A program made the translations under genes and the position numbers. Shown piece by piece: positions 1 through 10,179 of a DNA stretch of 64,000 bases. The stretch is taken from the NCBI RefSeq assembly GCF_005222485.1, contig NZ_CP029078.1, forward strand, positions 6,165,501-6,229,500, written 5' to 3'. The number at the start of each line of letters is the position of its first letter. Position 1 is the first letter of the stretch. The notes under the pieces were generated by a model that saw nothing but the letters and a program-made list of their open reading frames with translations, did not search any database and was not told the origin of the DNA. The DNA comes from Streptomyces griseoviridis. GTDB taxonomy: Bacteria > Actinomycetota > Actinomycetes > Streptomycetales > Streptomycetaceae.

Positions 1-48
1 TCCCGTACAAACCTCGCAAAAACCCTCAGCATCGAGAAGAGAATGCCG

Positions 49-1899
49 ATGACCGAGCAGGCCTCCGGGGCCCACCATCCGCAGCCGCGGCCCCGATCCG
101 GAGGACAGCACTCCGCCCCCGAGCACGTCACGGGTGCGAAGTCCCTCATCCGCTCGCTCGAGGAGGTCGGGGCCGACACGGTGTTCGGCATTCCCGGCGG
201 CGCGATCCTTCCCGCGTACGACCCGCTCATGGACTCCACCCGGGTCCGCCACGTCCTGGTCCGCCACGAGCAGGGCGCGGGACACGCGGCCACCGGCTAC
301 GCCCAGGCCACCGGCAGGGTCGGCGTCTGCATGGCCACCTCGGGCCCCGGCGCCACCAACCTCGTCACCCCGATCGCCGACGCGCACATGGACTCCGTGC
401 CGCTGGTCGCCATCACCGGCCAGGTCGCCTCCAAGGCGATCGGCACGGACGCCTTCCAGGAAGCGGACATCGTCGGCATCACCATGCCGATCACCAAGCA
501 CAACTTCCTGGTCACCAAGGCCGAGGACATCCCCCGGGTGATCGCGCAGGCGTTCCACATCGCCTCCACCGGACGTCCGGGCCCGGTCCTGGTCGACATC
601 GCCAAGGACGCCCTCCAGGCGCAGACCACCTTCTCCTGGCCGCCCGTCATGGACCTGCCCGGCTACCGCCCGGTCACCAAGCCGCACGCCAAGCAGATCC
701 GCGAGGCCGCCAAGCTCATCACCGCCGCCAAGCGCCCGGTCCTCTACGTCGGCGGCGGCGTCCTCAAGGCGCGGGCCACCGCCGAGCTGAAGGTCCTCGC
801 CGAACTCACCGGAGCGCCCGTCACCACCACCCTGATGGCGCTCGGCGCGTTCCCCGACAGCCACCCGCTGCACGTGGGAATGCCGGGCATGCACGGTGCG
901 GTCACCGCCGTCACCGCGCTGCAGAAGGCCGACCTGATCGTCGCCCTCGGCGCCCGCTTCGACGACCGCGTCACCGGCAAGCTGGACAGCTTCGCCCCCT
1001 ACGCCAAGATCGTCCACGCGGACATCGACCCGGCGGAGATCGGCAAGAACCGCGAGGCGGACGTGCCGATCGTCGGGGACGCCCGCGAGGTCATCGCCGA
1101 CCTCGTCCAGGCCGTCCAGAAGGAGCACAGCGAGGGCCACCGCGGCGACTACACCGCCTGGTGGAAGGACCTCAGCCGGTGGCGCGACACCTACCCGCTC
1201 GGCTACGAGCAGCCCGCCGACGGCTCGCTCTCCCCGCAGCAGGTCATCGAGCGCATCGGACAGCTCGCCCCCGAGGGCACGATCTTCGCGGCGGGCGTCG
1301 GCCAGCACCAGATGTGGTCCGCCCACTTCATCCAGTACGAGAAGCCCGCCACCTGGCTCAACTCCGGCGGCGCGGGCACCATGGGCTACGCGGTCCCGGC
1401 CGCGATGGGCGCCAAGGCGGGAGCCCAGGACCAGACCGTCTGGGCGATCGACGGCGACGGCTGCTTCCAGATGACCAATCAGGAACTGACCACCTGCGCC
1501 CTGAACAACATCCCGATCAAGGTCGCCATCATCAACAACGGCGCCCTCGGGATGGTCCGCCAGTGGCAGACCCTCTTCTACAACCAGCGCTACTCCAACA
1601 CCGTGCTGCACAGCGGCCCCGGCGCCGACGGCAAGCAGCCCAGCGCCGGCACCCGCGTCCCCGACTTCGTGAAGCTGTCGGAGGCCATGGGCTGCTACGC
1701 GATCCGCTGCGAGTCCCCCGACGACCTCGACAAGGTGATCGAGGAGGCGAACTCGATCAACGACCGCCCGGTCGTCGTCGACTTCATCGTCCACGAGGAC
1801 GCGATGGTGTGGCCGATGGTCGCCGCCGGCACCTCGAACGACGAGATCCTGGCCGCCCGGGACGTCCGCCCCGACTTCGGCGACAGCGAAGACGACTGA
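49..1899 (+). CDS. ilvB: Acetolactate synthase large (catalytic) subunit
   Basis: Condenses two pyruvates, or pyruvate with 2-oxobutyrate, in the first common step of valine/leucine/isoleucine synthesis. The 616-residue product has the full ThDP-enzyme layout: an N-terminal pyrimidine-binding domain with the catalytic Glu in [14 protein letters not shown] (about residue 74), a central domain with [10 protein letters not shown], and a C-terminal PP domain with the GDG motif near residue 469 and IINNGALGM downstream. I prefer the ATG at 49 because it leaves a sensible gap to the GAGAAGAG ribosome site; an in-frame ATG at 43 is the alternative. It is followed 22 nt later by ilvN, so the two subunits are co-transcribed. 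Its promoter and any leader lie outside the window. Confidence 0.97.
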   Translation: MTEQASGAHHPQPRPRSGGQHSAPEHVTGAKSLIRSLEEVGADTVFGIPGGAILPAYDPLMDSTRVRHVLVRHEQGAGHAATGYAQATGRVGVCMATSGPGATNLVTPIADAHMDSVPLVAITGQVASKAIGTDAFQEADIVGITMPITKHNFLVTKAEDIPRVIAQAFHIASTGRPGPVLVDIAKDALQAQTTFSWPPVMDLPGYRPVTKPHAKQIREAAKLITAAKRPVLYVGGGVLKARATAELKVLAELTGAPVTTTLMALGAFPDSHPLHVGMPGMHGAVTAVTALQKADLIVALGARFDDRVTGKLDSFAPYAKIVHADIDPAEIGKNREADVPIVGDAREVIADLVQAVQKEHSEGHRGDYTAWWKDLSRWRDTYPLGYEQPADGSLSPQQVIERIGQLAPEGTIFAAGVGQHQMWSAHFIQYEKPATWLNSGGAGTMGYAVPAAMGAKAGAQDQTVWAIDGDGCFQMTNQELTTCALNNIPIKVAIINNGALGMVRQWQTLFYNQRYSNTVLHSGPGADGKQPSAGTRVPDFVKLSEAMGCYAIRCESPDDLDKVIEEANSINDRPVVVDFIVHEDAMVWPMVAAGTSNDEILAARDVRPDFGDSEDD

Positions 1900-1921
1900 G
1901 CGAGAGAGACGAATCAGACCC

Positions 1922-2446
1922 ATGTCCAAGCACACGCTCTCCGTCCTGGTGGAGAACACACCGGGCATCCTGGCCCGGATCGCCGCCCTCTTCTCCCGCC
2001 GGGGCTTCAACATCGACTCGCTCGCCGTGGGCGTCACCGAGCACCCCGACATCTCCCGCATCACCATCGTGGTCGGTGTCGAGGAACTCCCCCTCGAACA
2101 GGTCACCAAGCAGCTCAACAAGCTCGTCAACGTGCTGAAGATCGTCGAGCTGGAGCCGAACCACGCCGTCCAGCGTGAACTCGTTCTGGTGAAGGTGCGC
2201 GCCGACAACGAGACCCGCTCGCAGATCGTCGAGATCGTCCAGCTGTTCCGCGCCAAGACCGTCGACGTCTCCCCGGAGGCCGTCACCATCGAGGCCACCG
2301 GCTCGGGCGAGAAGCTGTCCGCGATGCTCAAGATGCTGGAGCCGTTCGGCATCAAGGAGCTGGTCCAGTCCGGCACCATCGCCATCGGCCGCGGCGCCCG
2401 CTCCATCACCGACCGTTCGCTGCGCGCGCTCGACCGGTCCGCGTAA
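1922..2446 (+). CDS. ilvN: Acetolactate synthase small (regulatory) subunit
   Basis: This 174-residue protein is the ACT-domain regulatory subunit that binds IlvB, raises its activity and carries valine feedback inhibition. The N-terminal ACT domain (about residues 4-78) begins HTLSVLVENTPGILARI and contains the RRGFNIDSLAVG segment typical of the family. The C-terminal half (QRELVLVKV onward) is the second ACT-like domain. Length is normal for actinobacterial IlvN/IlvH. It lies 22 nt after ilvB and about 108 nt before ilvC, in one transcription direction. The ilvN-ilvC gap carries overlapping inverted repeats, described separately. Confidence 0.97.
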   Translation: MSKHTLSVLVENTPGILARIAALFSRRGFNIDSLAVGVTEHPDISRITIVVGVEELPLEQVTKQLNKLVNVLKIVELEPNHAVQRELVLVKVRADNETRSQIVEIVQLFRAKTVDVSPEAVTIEATGSGEKLSAMLKMLEPFGIKELVQSGTIAIGRGARSITDRSLRALDRSA

Positions 2447-3553
<1,107 letters not shown>

Positions 3554-3559
3554 GCCTCC

Positions 3560-3599
3560 GGACGACGGGACCGGGGCCACCGCTCCGGTCCCGTCGTCC
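3560..3599 (+). terminator. Intrinsic-type terminator after ilvC
   Basis: GGACGACGGGACCGG (3560-3574) pairs perfectly with 3585-3599 over a 10-nt loop. The hairpin starts 6 nt after the ilvC stop. There is no long T-run, which is usual for Streptomyces. Confidence 0.85.
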
Positions 3600-3663
3600 C
3601 GCCTGTCCCGTCACGGACGGGTGATCCTTCCGCAGCGGCGTAAGACGTCGCGCGCGACGCCAC

Positions 3664-3669
3664 TACACT
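3664..3669 (+). promoter_or_regulatory. Candidate -10 element for serA
   Basis: TACACT lies in the 275-bp gap between the ilvC terminator and serA, about 160 nt before the serA start. It fits the TAnnnT consensus of the main sigma factor. No clear -35 accompanies it, so it is a weak call. Confidence 0.3.
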
Positions 3670-3828
3670 GCTGCACACATACGCGTCAGGCCCACAGCGT
3701 CGTGCGTCTTCCACGCGGCTCAGCGACACCGGGGGACTGCGGGTGCGCAGCTCCCCGGCGCCGCTTCCCTCCACCGCATGCGGCCGTCGGGACGGCCGTC
3801 CGCACGCACTGGACTTGTGAGGACTCAC

Positions 3829-5418
3829 GTGAGCTCGAAACCTGTCGTACTCATCGCCGAAGAACTGTCGCCCGCCACCGTGGACGCGCTCGGGCCCGAC
3901 TTCGAGATCCGGCACTGCAACGGCGCGGACCGGGCGGAGCTGCTCCCGGCCATCGCCGACGTCGACGCGATCCTGATCCGCTCCGCCACCAAGGTCGACG
4001 CGGAGGCCGTGGCCGCCGCGGGCAGGCTCAAGGTCGTCGCGCGGGCCGGCGTGGGCCTGGACAACGTCGACGTCTCCGCCGCCACCAAGGCGGGCGTGAT
4101 GGTCGTCAACGCCCCGACCTCCAACATCGTCACCGCCGCCGAGCTGGCCTGCGGTCTGCTCCTGGCCACCGCCCGCAACATCCCGCAGGCCAACGCGGCG
4201 CTGAAGAACGGCGAGTGGAAGCGCAGCAAGTACACCGGTGTCGAGCTGGCCGAGAAGACCCTCGGCGTCGTCGGCCTCGGCCGCATCGGCGCGCTCGTCG
4301 CGCAGCGGATGTCCGCCTTCGGCATGAAGGTCGTCGCCTACGACCCCTACGTGCAGCCCGCGCGGGCCGCGCAGATGGGCGTCAAGGTGCTCTCCCTCGA
4401 CGAGCTGCTCGAGGTCTCCGACTTCATCACCGTGCACCTGCCCAAGACCCCCGAGACCCTCGGTCTGATCGGGGACGAGGCGCTGCGCAAGGTCAAGCCG
4501 AGCGTGCGGATCGTCAACGCCGCGCGCGGCGGGATCGTCGACGAGGAGGCGCTGTACTCGGCGCTCAAGGAGGGCCGGGTCGCCGGCGCCGGGCTCGACG
4601 TCTACACCAAGGAGCCCTGCACGGACTCCCCGCTGTTCGAGTTCGACCAGGTCGTCGCCACCCCGCACCTCGGTGCCTCCACCGACGAGGCGCAGGAGAA
4701 GGCCGGTATCGCCGTCGCCAAGTCGGTCCGCCTCGCCCTCGCAGGTGAGCTGGTCCCCGACGCGGTCAACGTCCAGGGCGGGGTCATCGCCGAGGACGTC
4801 AAGCCCGGTCTGCCGCTCGCCGAGCGCCTCGGCCGGATCTTCACCGCGCTCGCCGGCGAGGTCGCGGTCCGCCTCGACGTCGAGGTGTACGGCGAGATCA
4901 CCCAGCACGACGTCAAGGTGCTCGAACTGTCCGCGCTCAAGGGCGTGTTCGAGGACGTCGTCGCCGAGACGGTGTCGTACGTCAACGCCCCGCTGTTCGC
5001 GCAGGAGCGCGGCGTCGAGGTGCGGCTGACGACCAGCTCGGAGGCGTCGGAGCACCGCAACGTGGTGACGGTGCGCGGCACCCTCGGCACCGGCGAGGAG
5101 GTGTCGGTCTCCGGCACCCTGGCCGGCCCGAAGAACCTCCAGAAGATCGTCGCCGTCGACGACTACGACGTCGACCTCGCCCTCGCCGACCACATGGTGG
5201 TGCTGCGCTACGAGGACCGTCCCGGTGTCGTCGGCACCGTCGGCCGGGTCTTCGGCGAGGCGGGCATCAACATCGCCGGCATGCAGGTCGCCCGCTCGGC
5301 GGTCGGCGGCGAGGCGCTCGCCGTCCTCACCGTCGACGACACGGTCGCCCCCGCGGTGCTGGCCGAGGTCGGCGAGGAGATCGGCGCGACGTTCGCGCGC
5401 TCGGTGAACCTGGTCTGA
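3829..5418 (+). CDS. serA: D-3-phosphoglycerate dehydrogenase
   Basis: Oxidises 3-phosphoglycerate to 3-phosphohydroxypyruvate, the first step of serine synthesis. The 529-residue length and layout match the long actinobacterial type: an N-terminal substrate domain, an NAD domain with LGVVGLGRIGALVA starting near residue 145, the catalytic region VNAARGGIVDEEAL and the His in VATPHLGAST, then an intervening allosteric domain and a C-terminal ACT domain (ADHMVVLRYEDRPGVVG onward) for serine feedback. I chose GTG 3829 (reads SSKPVVLIAEE) because GAGGA lies just upstream; an upstream in-frame ATG at 3778 adds an unconvincing Arg/Pro-rich stretch. Confidence 0.96.
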   Translation: MSSKPVVLIAEELSPATVDALGPDFEIRHCNGADRAELLPAIADVDAILIRSATKVDAEAVAAAGRLKVVARAGVGLDNVDVSAATKAGVMVVNAPTSNIVTAAELACGLLLATARNIPQANAALKNGEWKRSKYTGVELAEKTLGVVGLGRIGALVAQRMSAFGMKVVAYDPYVQPARAAQMGVKVLSLDELLEVSDFITVHLPKTPETLGLIGDEALRKVKPSVRIVNAARGGIVDEEALYSALKEGRVAGAGLDVYTKEPCTDSPLFEFDQVVATPHLGASTDEAQEKAGIAVAKSVRLALAGELVPDAVNVQGGVIAEDVKPGLPLAERLGRIFTALAGEVAVRLDVEVYGEITQHDVKVLELSALKGVFEDVVAETVSYVNAPLFAQERGVEVRLTTSSEASEHRNVVTVRGTLGTGEEVSVSGTLAGPKNLQKIVAVDDYDVDLALADHMVVLRYEDRPGVVGTVGRVFGEAGINIAGMQVARSAVGGEALAVLTVDDTVAPAVLAEVGEEIGATFARSVNLV

Positions 5419-5449
5419 CGGACCCGCCACCGCACGTCCGAGGACAGCA

Positions 5450-5485
5450 CGCCGGACGGACCGAGAACCCTCGGCCCGTCCGGCG
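5450..5485 (+). terminator. Terminator after serA
   Basis: CGCCGGACGG/CCGTCCGGCG flanks an inner CCGAG/CTCGG stem with one A-C mismatch and an AACC loop, followed by TTCTCC. It lies 32 nt after the serA stop, between the convergent serA and the PucR-type regulator. Confidence 0.8.
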
Positions 5486-5580
5486 TTCTCCGTCGACGGG
5501 CAGGTCGGCGGGTCGAACCTCCGGGCGCCGGGTGGGCGGCGGCGATCAGGGAGCGGCCGGCCCGCTGCCGGGTGCGGCGG

Positions 5581-6837
5581 TCACGGCAGGTGGCGGAGCC
5601 TGGCGTCCTTGAGGGCCATGTGCAGCAGCAGCCGGTCCTCGCCGTCGTCCAGGTCGAGGCCGGTCAGCCGCTCCACCCGGGACAGCCGGTAGTAGAGGGT
5701 CTGGCGGTGGATGCCCAGCTCGGCGGCGGTGCGGCCGGCCTGGCCCGCGCAGTCGAGGTAGACCTCGGCGGTGCGGGCCAGTTCGCGGTGGGCGGGGGAG
5801 AGGAGGGGGCCGACGGCCGGGTCCTGGGCCGTCTCGGGGGGCAGCGCCGTCAGCAGCCGGAACGGCCCGATCCGGCTCCACTCGGCGATCGGTCCGAGCC
5901 GCGGTTCGGCCAGCGCGGCCCGCGCGGCGGCCACCGCCTCCGTCCACGCCACCCCCAGCTCGGCCAGCCCGACCCGGGCGCCCCCGATCCCGGCGGCCGA
6001 CGTTCCCGGCGGCTGCGGCGGGGGGCCGGCGGGCGCCTCGCCCGGCGCGGCGCTCTGCTCGGCGCCTGCCGCCCGTTCCAGGAGCCTGGTCGCCGCCGCG
6101 AGGGCCGGTCCCGGGGTGCCGGGGGAGCGCAGCCGCAGCAGGAGCGCCAGGCACTGCCCGGTCGCCCCCCACGGGACGGTGCACAGGGCCGTCGCGCCCT
6201 GGACGGTGCGGACGGAGGGGGCGTCGTCCGGGTCGGCGGACGGCCAGGGGGCCACGCAGACCACCGTGTGCAGGGCGTCGGCGCGCGGCCCGAGGGCGGT
6301 GCGCAGCTCCGCCACCGCCATGTCCCGCTGCCAGCCCCGCTCCGCCGTGAGGACCGCGCGCAGTTCGCGGGTGAGGTCGGCGCCGTGCTGGGCCTCGTCG
6401 GCGAGGAGGGCGCCGATCCTGGCGGCCACCGTCATCGCGGCGGAGAGCTGGCGCGCCGTCGGCCCCGGATCGTCGTCCAGGAGCCAGACGTAGCCGAGGA
6501 CGACACTCCGATGGCGTACCGGCAGGCAGATCCGTCCGCGCAGCACGCCCGCCTCCGGGGTGGGCGGGATGCGGACCGGACCGGTCGCCCGGGTGATGCC
6601 GAACCCCTCGAACCAGGAGCGGACGGCGGCGGTGGAGCGGCGGGTGAGGATCGAGCGGGTGCGCACCGGGTCGAGCCAGGACGCGTCGAGGTCCCGTTCG
6701 CTGTCGTACGCGCCGAACGCGATCAGTTCGAAGTCGCGGTTCTCCAGCGTCGCGGGCGCTCCGAGCAGCTCGGAGATCTCGTCCACCAGGTCCTGGTAGT
6801 CGCTCGCGTAGTTGTAGGGCGCGGCATCCGACGTCAC
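5581..6837 (-). CDS. PucR-family transcriptional regulator, probable proline-catabolism regulator
   Basis: The C-terminus (residues about 360-418) is a PucR-type helix-turn-helix: [24 protein letters not shown] is split here by the recognition helix [13 protein letters not shown]. The N-terminal part resembles the CdaR/GGDEF-like sensor region of this family. It is transcribed divergently from the proline dehydrogenase gene, so it probably controls proline catabolism; that is inference from position. I chose GTG 6837 (418 residues) because GAGGGAG sits 9 nt upstream; ATG 6876 (431 residues) is possible but lacks an obvious ribosome site. Further upstream in-frame starts would run into the divergent gene. 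Confidence 0.85.
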   Translation of the reverse strand: MTSDAAPYNYASDYQDLVDEISELLGAPATLENRDFELIAFGAYDSERDLDASWLDPVRTRSILTRRSTAAVRSWFEGFGITRATGPVRIPPTPEAGVLRGRICLPVRHRSVVLGYVWLLDDDPGPTARQLSAAMTVAARIGALLADEAQHGADLTRELRAVLTAERGWQRDMAVAELRTALGPRADALHTVVCVAPWPSADPDDAPSVRTVQGATALCTVPWGATGQCLALLLRLRSPGTPGPALAAATRLLERAAGAEQSAAPGEAPAGPPPQPPGTSAAGIGGARVGLAELGVAWTEAVAAARAALAEPRLGPIAEWSRIGPFRLLTALPPETAQDPAVGPLLSPAHRELARTAEVYLDCAGQAGRTAAELGIHRQTLYYRLSRVERLTGLDLDDGEDRLLLHMALKDARLRHLP

Positions 6838-6874
6838 CTGGGCATTCTCCCTCAATTCGACAGTCCCTTCATAC

Positions 6875-6914
6875 ATCTGTCTGAGATCGGGGGCGTGAAT
6901 GCCTGACAGCTGTC
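6875..6914. promoter_or_regulatory. Palindromes in the divergent regulator/proline dehydrogenase gap
   Basis: The 181-bp gap between the two divergent starts holds a perfect 10-bp palindrome GACAGCTGTC (6905-6914) and a looser ATCT-N5-AGAT (6875-6887). They are candidate operator sites for the adjacent PucR-type protein. No binding-site consensus was available to compare. Confidence 0.35.
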
Positions 6915-7018
6915 GATGGCCGACCGGCGGGGAGATCCATAGATTTCGCAGTGGTTCTCCGTGCCGTTCCCGACCTGTCGGGCAACGGCCTCGTCTGGGT
7001 TGGTATGTGGAGGTTCCC

Positions 7019-7945
7019 GTGCTGGGTCCCGTGATTCTCGCCGCGTCGCGCAGCGACCGGATGCGCCGCGTCATCTCCGCGGCCCCGGTGACCAAGCAGG
7101 TCGTCGACCGCTTCATCCCCGGTGAGACCGTCGACGACATCGTCCCGATCATCGAGCGCCTCACCGCCGACGGCCTCGAACTGACGATGGACGTCGTCGG
7201 CGAGGACATCACCACCCCGGAGCAGGCCGCCGCCGCCCGCGACGCCTACCTCGCCCTGATCGGCCGGCTCAAGGCGCTCGACCTCGGCGAGCGCGTCGAG
7301 ATGTCCGTCAAGCTGTCGATGTTCGGGCAGGCCCTCGACGGCGGCCACGAGCTGGCCCTCGCCAACGTCCGGCCGGTCGTCGAGGCCGCCGCCGCGATCG
7401 GTACCACCGTCACCCTCGACGCCGAGGACCACACCACCCTCGACTCGATGTTCGCCATCCACGAGGAGCTGCGGAAGGACTTCCCGCAGACCGGCTGCGT
7501 CATCCAGTCCTACCTGTTCCGCACCGAGACCGACGCCCGCCGCCTCGCCGCGTCCGGCAGCCGGGTCCGGCTCGTCAAGGGCGCCTACAAGGAGCCCGCC
7601 GAGGTCGCCTACCAGCAGAAGCACGAGATAGACAAGGCGTACGTGCGGGTCCTGCGCATCCTGATGGAGGGAACCGGGTACCCGATGATCGGCTCCCACG
7701 ACCCGCGCCTCATCAGCATCGGCCAGGAGCTGGCCCGCGCCGCCGGACGCAAGCCGGGCGACTACGAGTTCCAGATGCTCTACGGCATCCGGGGCGACGA
7801 GCACCTGCGGCTGGCCGCCGAGGGCCACCGGATGCGCGTCTACACGGCGTACGGCACCGACTGGTACGGCTACTTCATGCGCCGGCTGGCCGAGAAGCCC
7901 GCGAACCTGCGCTTCTTCGTCCGCAGCATGATCAGCAAGGGCTGA
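7019..7945 (+). CDS. Proline dehydrogenase (monofunctional, FAD)
   Basis: Oxidises proline to delta-1-pyrroline-5-carboxylate with FAD, passing electrons to the respiratory chain. The 308-residue product is the single-domain TIM-barrel type. Landmarks are the lysine motif [38 protein letters not shown] and the C-terminal substrate helix [13 protein letters not shown]. Start GTG 7019 has GGAGG 5 nt upstream; an upstream in-frame start at 6899 would add 40 residues with no family character. It lies 33 nt before the P5C dehydrogenase gene, so the two enzymes form one operon rather than a fused PutA. Confidence 0.94.
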   Translation: MLGPVILAASRSDRMRRVISAAPVTKQVVDRFIPGETVDDIVPIIERLTADGLELTMDVVGEDITTPEQAAAARDAYLALIGRLKALDLGERVEMSVKLSMFGQALDGGHELALANVRPVVEAAAAIGTTVTLDAEDHTTLDSMFAIHEELRKDFPQTGCVIQSYLFRTETDARRLAASGSRVRLVKGAYKEPAEVAYQQKHEIDKAYVRVLRILMEGTGYPMIGSHDPRLISIGQELARAAGRKPGDYEFQMLYGIRGDEHLRLAAEGHRMRVYTAYGTDWYGYFMRRLAEKPANLRFFVRSMISKG

Positions 7946-7978
7946 ACCCCCACCGCTCAGTAAGGAGTTACGGAACCC

Positions 7979-9610
7979 ATGGATGCTGTGACCCAGGTCC
8001 CCACCCCTGTCAACGAGCCGGTGCACGGCTACGCCCCCGGCTCGCCGGAGCGCGCCCGCCTTGAGGCCAAGCTGAAGGAGCTGGCCGAGAACCCGATCGA
8101 GCTGCCGATGACCATCGGCGGCGAGAAGCGGCTCGGCGGCGGTGAGACCTTCCAGGTCGTGCAGCCGCACCACCACAAGTCGGTCATCGGCACCGGCCGC
8201 CACGCCACCACCAAGGACGCGAAGGACGCGATCGACGCGGCCCTCGCCGCCGCCCCGGCCTGGCGCGCGATGGCCTTCGACGACCGCGCCGCGATCATCC
8301 TGCGGGCCGCCGAACTCCTCGCCGGGCCGTGGCGCGAGACGATCGCCGCCTCCACCATGCTCGGCCAGTCGAAGACCGCCCAGCAGGCGGAGATCGACAG
8401 CCCCTGCGAGCTGGTCGACTTCTGGCGCTTCAACGTCCACTACGCGCGCCAGATCCTCGCCGAGCAGCCCCCGGCGAACTCCCCCGGCGTGTGGAACCGC
8501 ATGGACCACCGCCCGCTGGAGGGCTTCGTCTACGCGATCACGCCGTTCAACTTCAGCGCCATCGCCGCGAACCTGCCCACCGCGCCCGCCCTCATGGGCA
8601 ACGTGGTGATCTGGAAGCCGTCCCCGACCCAGACCCACGCCGCGGTGCTGCTGATGCAGCTGCTGGAGGAGGCCGGGCTGCCCAAGGGCGTCATCAACCT
8701 GGTCACCGGCGACGGCATCGCCGTCTCCGAGGTCGCCCTGGCCCACCGCGACCTGGCCGGCATCCACTTCACCGGCTCGACCAAGACCTTCCAGCACCTG
8801 TGGAAGACGGTCGGCAACAACATCGAGAAGTACCGCGCCTACCCGCGCCTGGTCGGCGAGACCGGCGGCAAGGACTTCGTCGTCGCGCACCCGAGCGCCG
8901 ACCGCGCCGTCCTGAAGACCGCGCTGACCCGGGGCGCCTTCGAGTACCAGGGCCAGAAGTGCTCGGCGACCTCGCGCGCCTACATCCCGGCCTCCATCTG
9001 GAACTCCGGGTTCAAGGAGGAGTTCGCGGCCGAGGTCGACTACCTGACCATGGGTGACGTCACCGACCTGTCGAACTTCGTCGGCGCCGTCATCGACGAG
9101 CGGTCCTTCGCCAAGAACAAGGCCGCCATCGACCGCGCCAAGCAGGACCCGACCTGCACGATCGTCGCGGGCGGCTCCTACGACGACTCGGTCGGGTGGT
9201 TCGTGCGCCCGACCGTCGTCGAGTGCAGCGACCCGGAGAACGAGGTCTTCACCACCGAGTACTTCGGCCCGTTCCTCGCCGTGCACGTCTACGAGGACGA
9301 CGAATACGACGCGATGCTGACCCAGATGGAGTCCGTCTCCGACTACGCCCTGACCGGCTCGGTCATCGCCGGCGACCGCGCGGCGGCGGCGTACACCATG
9401 GAGAAGCTGCGCTACGCGGCGGGCAACTTCTACATCAACGACAAGTCCACCGGCGCCGTCGTCGGCCAGCAGCCCTTCGGCGGCGGCCGCGCCTCCGGCA
9501 CCAACGACAAGGCGGGCGCCCCGCAGAACCTGATGCGCTGGACGCTGACCCGCGCCATCAAGGAGACGCTGGTCGCGCCGACCGACTACGGCTACCCGCA
9601 CATGGGCTGA
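7979..9610 (+). CDS. pruA: Delta-1-pyrroline-5-carboxylate (glutamate semialdehyde) dehydrogenase
   Basis: Completes proline degradation by oxidising glutamate semialdehyde to glutamate with NAD+. The 543-residue protein is an aldehyde dehydrogenase: the cofactor segment TPFNFSAIAANLPTAP and WKPSPTQ, the general-base Glu in GETGGKDFVVAHP, the catalytic Cys in FEYQGQKCSATSRAY, and FGGGRASGTNDKAGAP near the C-terminus. ATG 7979 follows AAGGAG (7962-7967). A hairpin terminator follows, so the proline operon is two genes. Confidence 0.95.
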   Translation: MDAVTQVPTPVNEPVHGYAPGSPERARLEAKLKELAENPIELPMTIGGEKRLGGGETFQVVQPHHHKSVIGTGRHATTKDAKDAIDAALAAAPAWRAMAFDDRAAIILRAAELLAGPWRETIAASTMLGQSKTAQQAEIDSPCELVDFWRFNVHYARQILAEQPPANSPGVWNRMDHRPLEGFVYAITPFNFSAIAANLPTAPALMGNVVIWKPSPTQTHAAVLLMQLLEEAGLPKGVINLVTGDGIAVSEVALAHRDLAGIHFTGSTKTFQHLWKTVGNNIEKYRAYPRLVGETGGKDFVVAHPSADRAVLKTALTRGAFEYQGQKCSATSRAYIPASIWNSGFKEEFAAEVDYLTMGDVTDLSNFVGAVIDERSFAKNKAAIDRAKQDPTCTIVAGGSYDDSVGWFVRPTVVECSDPENEVFTTEYFGPFLAVHVYEDDEYDAMLTQMESVSDYALTGSVIAGDRAAAAYTMEKLRYAAGNFYINDKSTGAVVGQQPFGGGRASGTNDKAGAPQNLMRWTLTRAIKETLVAPTDYGYPHMG

Positions 9611-9670
9611 GCCGCACCGGCCGGCTGAACAGGTCGACGAAGCCGCCGAAGCCGACGAAGCCGACGAGAG

Positions 9671-9694
9671 GGAGGGGCACCCCGGTGCCCCTCC
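9671..9694 (+). terminator. Terminator of the proline catabolism operon
   Basis: GGAGGGGCAC/GTGCCCCTCC forms a 10-bp stem with a CCCG loop (9681-9684), followed by TTTCG. A short run of degenerate CGAAGC-containing repeats lies just before it (9635-9668). Confidence 0.85.
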
Positions 9695-9750
9695 TTTCGC
9701 ATGGTCCCCCGGCTCCCCGGTGGTATGAGGAAACCGCAGTTCACAGGGGT

Positions 9751-9779
9751 GTGACCGAAACCGCCGTCTCAGATAGTAG
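9751..9779 (+). promoter_or_regulatory. Candidate promoter upstream of the 43-residue protein gene
   Basis: GTGACC (9751-9756) and TAGTAG (9774-9779) are separated by exactly 17 nt. The gene starts about 200 nt downstream, so the transcript would carry a long leader. The leader contains CTCCT...AGGAG able to form a small stem, and a weak 26-codon frame from 9792 that I do not call as a gene. Confidence 0.35.
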
Positions 9780-9980
9780 GAAGTCCGAGTAATGGTGGAG
9801 ACAGACCAGGACTCCTCGCTTAGCTTTGTAGGAGCCGAACGTCTCGCTCGATCAAGCGAATGGCGGTCGTGAGCCGGGCCCCGAGCAGGCAACCCCTGCG
9901 GCACCGCTCCCCGCCCATCCGGCGTCTCGCAACCCCCCTCCGTTTCCGTACTCCAGTTGTGCCGAAGGAGTCGATCCCCC

Positions 9981-10112
9981 ATGGCCGAGACGACCGTCCG
10001 CCGCCGAGTCCGCCACGAGTCCCGCACGAGCGACTCCGACCGCAAGAACGCCGCCGCCGCCCTCCAGCGCGCCCTCGACCGCCGGGACAACGGCGGTTCC
10101 ACCGGCCACTGA
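9981..10112 (+). CDS. Small basic protein of 43 residues, unknown function
   Basis: An ATG at 9981 follows GAAGGAG (9964-9970) at ideal spacing and opens a 43-residue frame ending TGA at 10112. The product is Arg-rich at its N-terminus (MAETTVRRRVRHESRTS), then has the amphipathic helix-like NAAAALQRALDRRDN and a Gly/Ser/His tail. It has no signal peptide, membrane segment or Cys. I recognise no family with certainty. The strong ribosome site, own candidate promoter and following terminator support a real gene. Confidence 0.7.
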   Translation: MAETTVRRRVRHESRTSDSDRKNAAAALQRALDRRDNGGSTGH

Positions 10113-10140
10113 GCCGGGCAGCACCCCCACGAACCGGGAG

Positions 10141-10179
10141 CCGCACCCGCTCGGGGTGCGGTGCGGGGTCACGCCCCGC
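10141..10179. terminator. Double hairpin between convergent genes
   Basis: CCGCACCC (10141-10148) pairs with GGGTGCGG (10154-10161), and GCGGGG (10163-10168) pairs with CCCCGC (10174-10179). The second hairpin overlaps the stop codon of the minus-strand phosphoesterase. Together they can serve both directions. Confidence 0.6.

Noticed and set aside
1..48. Attenuator or leader peptide before ilvB
   Set aside because: Only 48 nt precede the start codon in this window, so nothing can be judged.
9792..9872. 26-residue upstream peptide before the 43-residue gene
   Set aside because: AGGAAG upstream is suggestive, but the frame is short, has no regulatory codon pattern and is not followed by a terminator.
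6869..10102. Minus-strand open frame of 1077 codons
   Set aside because: It is the antisense shadow of proline dehydrogenase and P5C dehydrogenase; it has Asp/Gly/Val/Arg-biased composition, no domains and no ribosome site. The same applies to other long antisense frames such as 1784-3580, 3331-5430, 20901-23921, 24103-25794 and 60444-63989.
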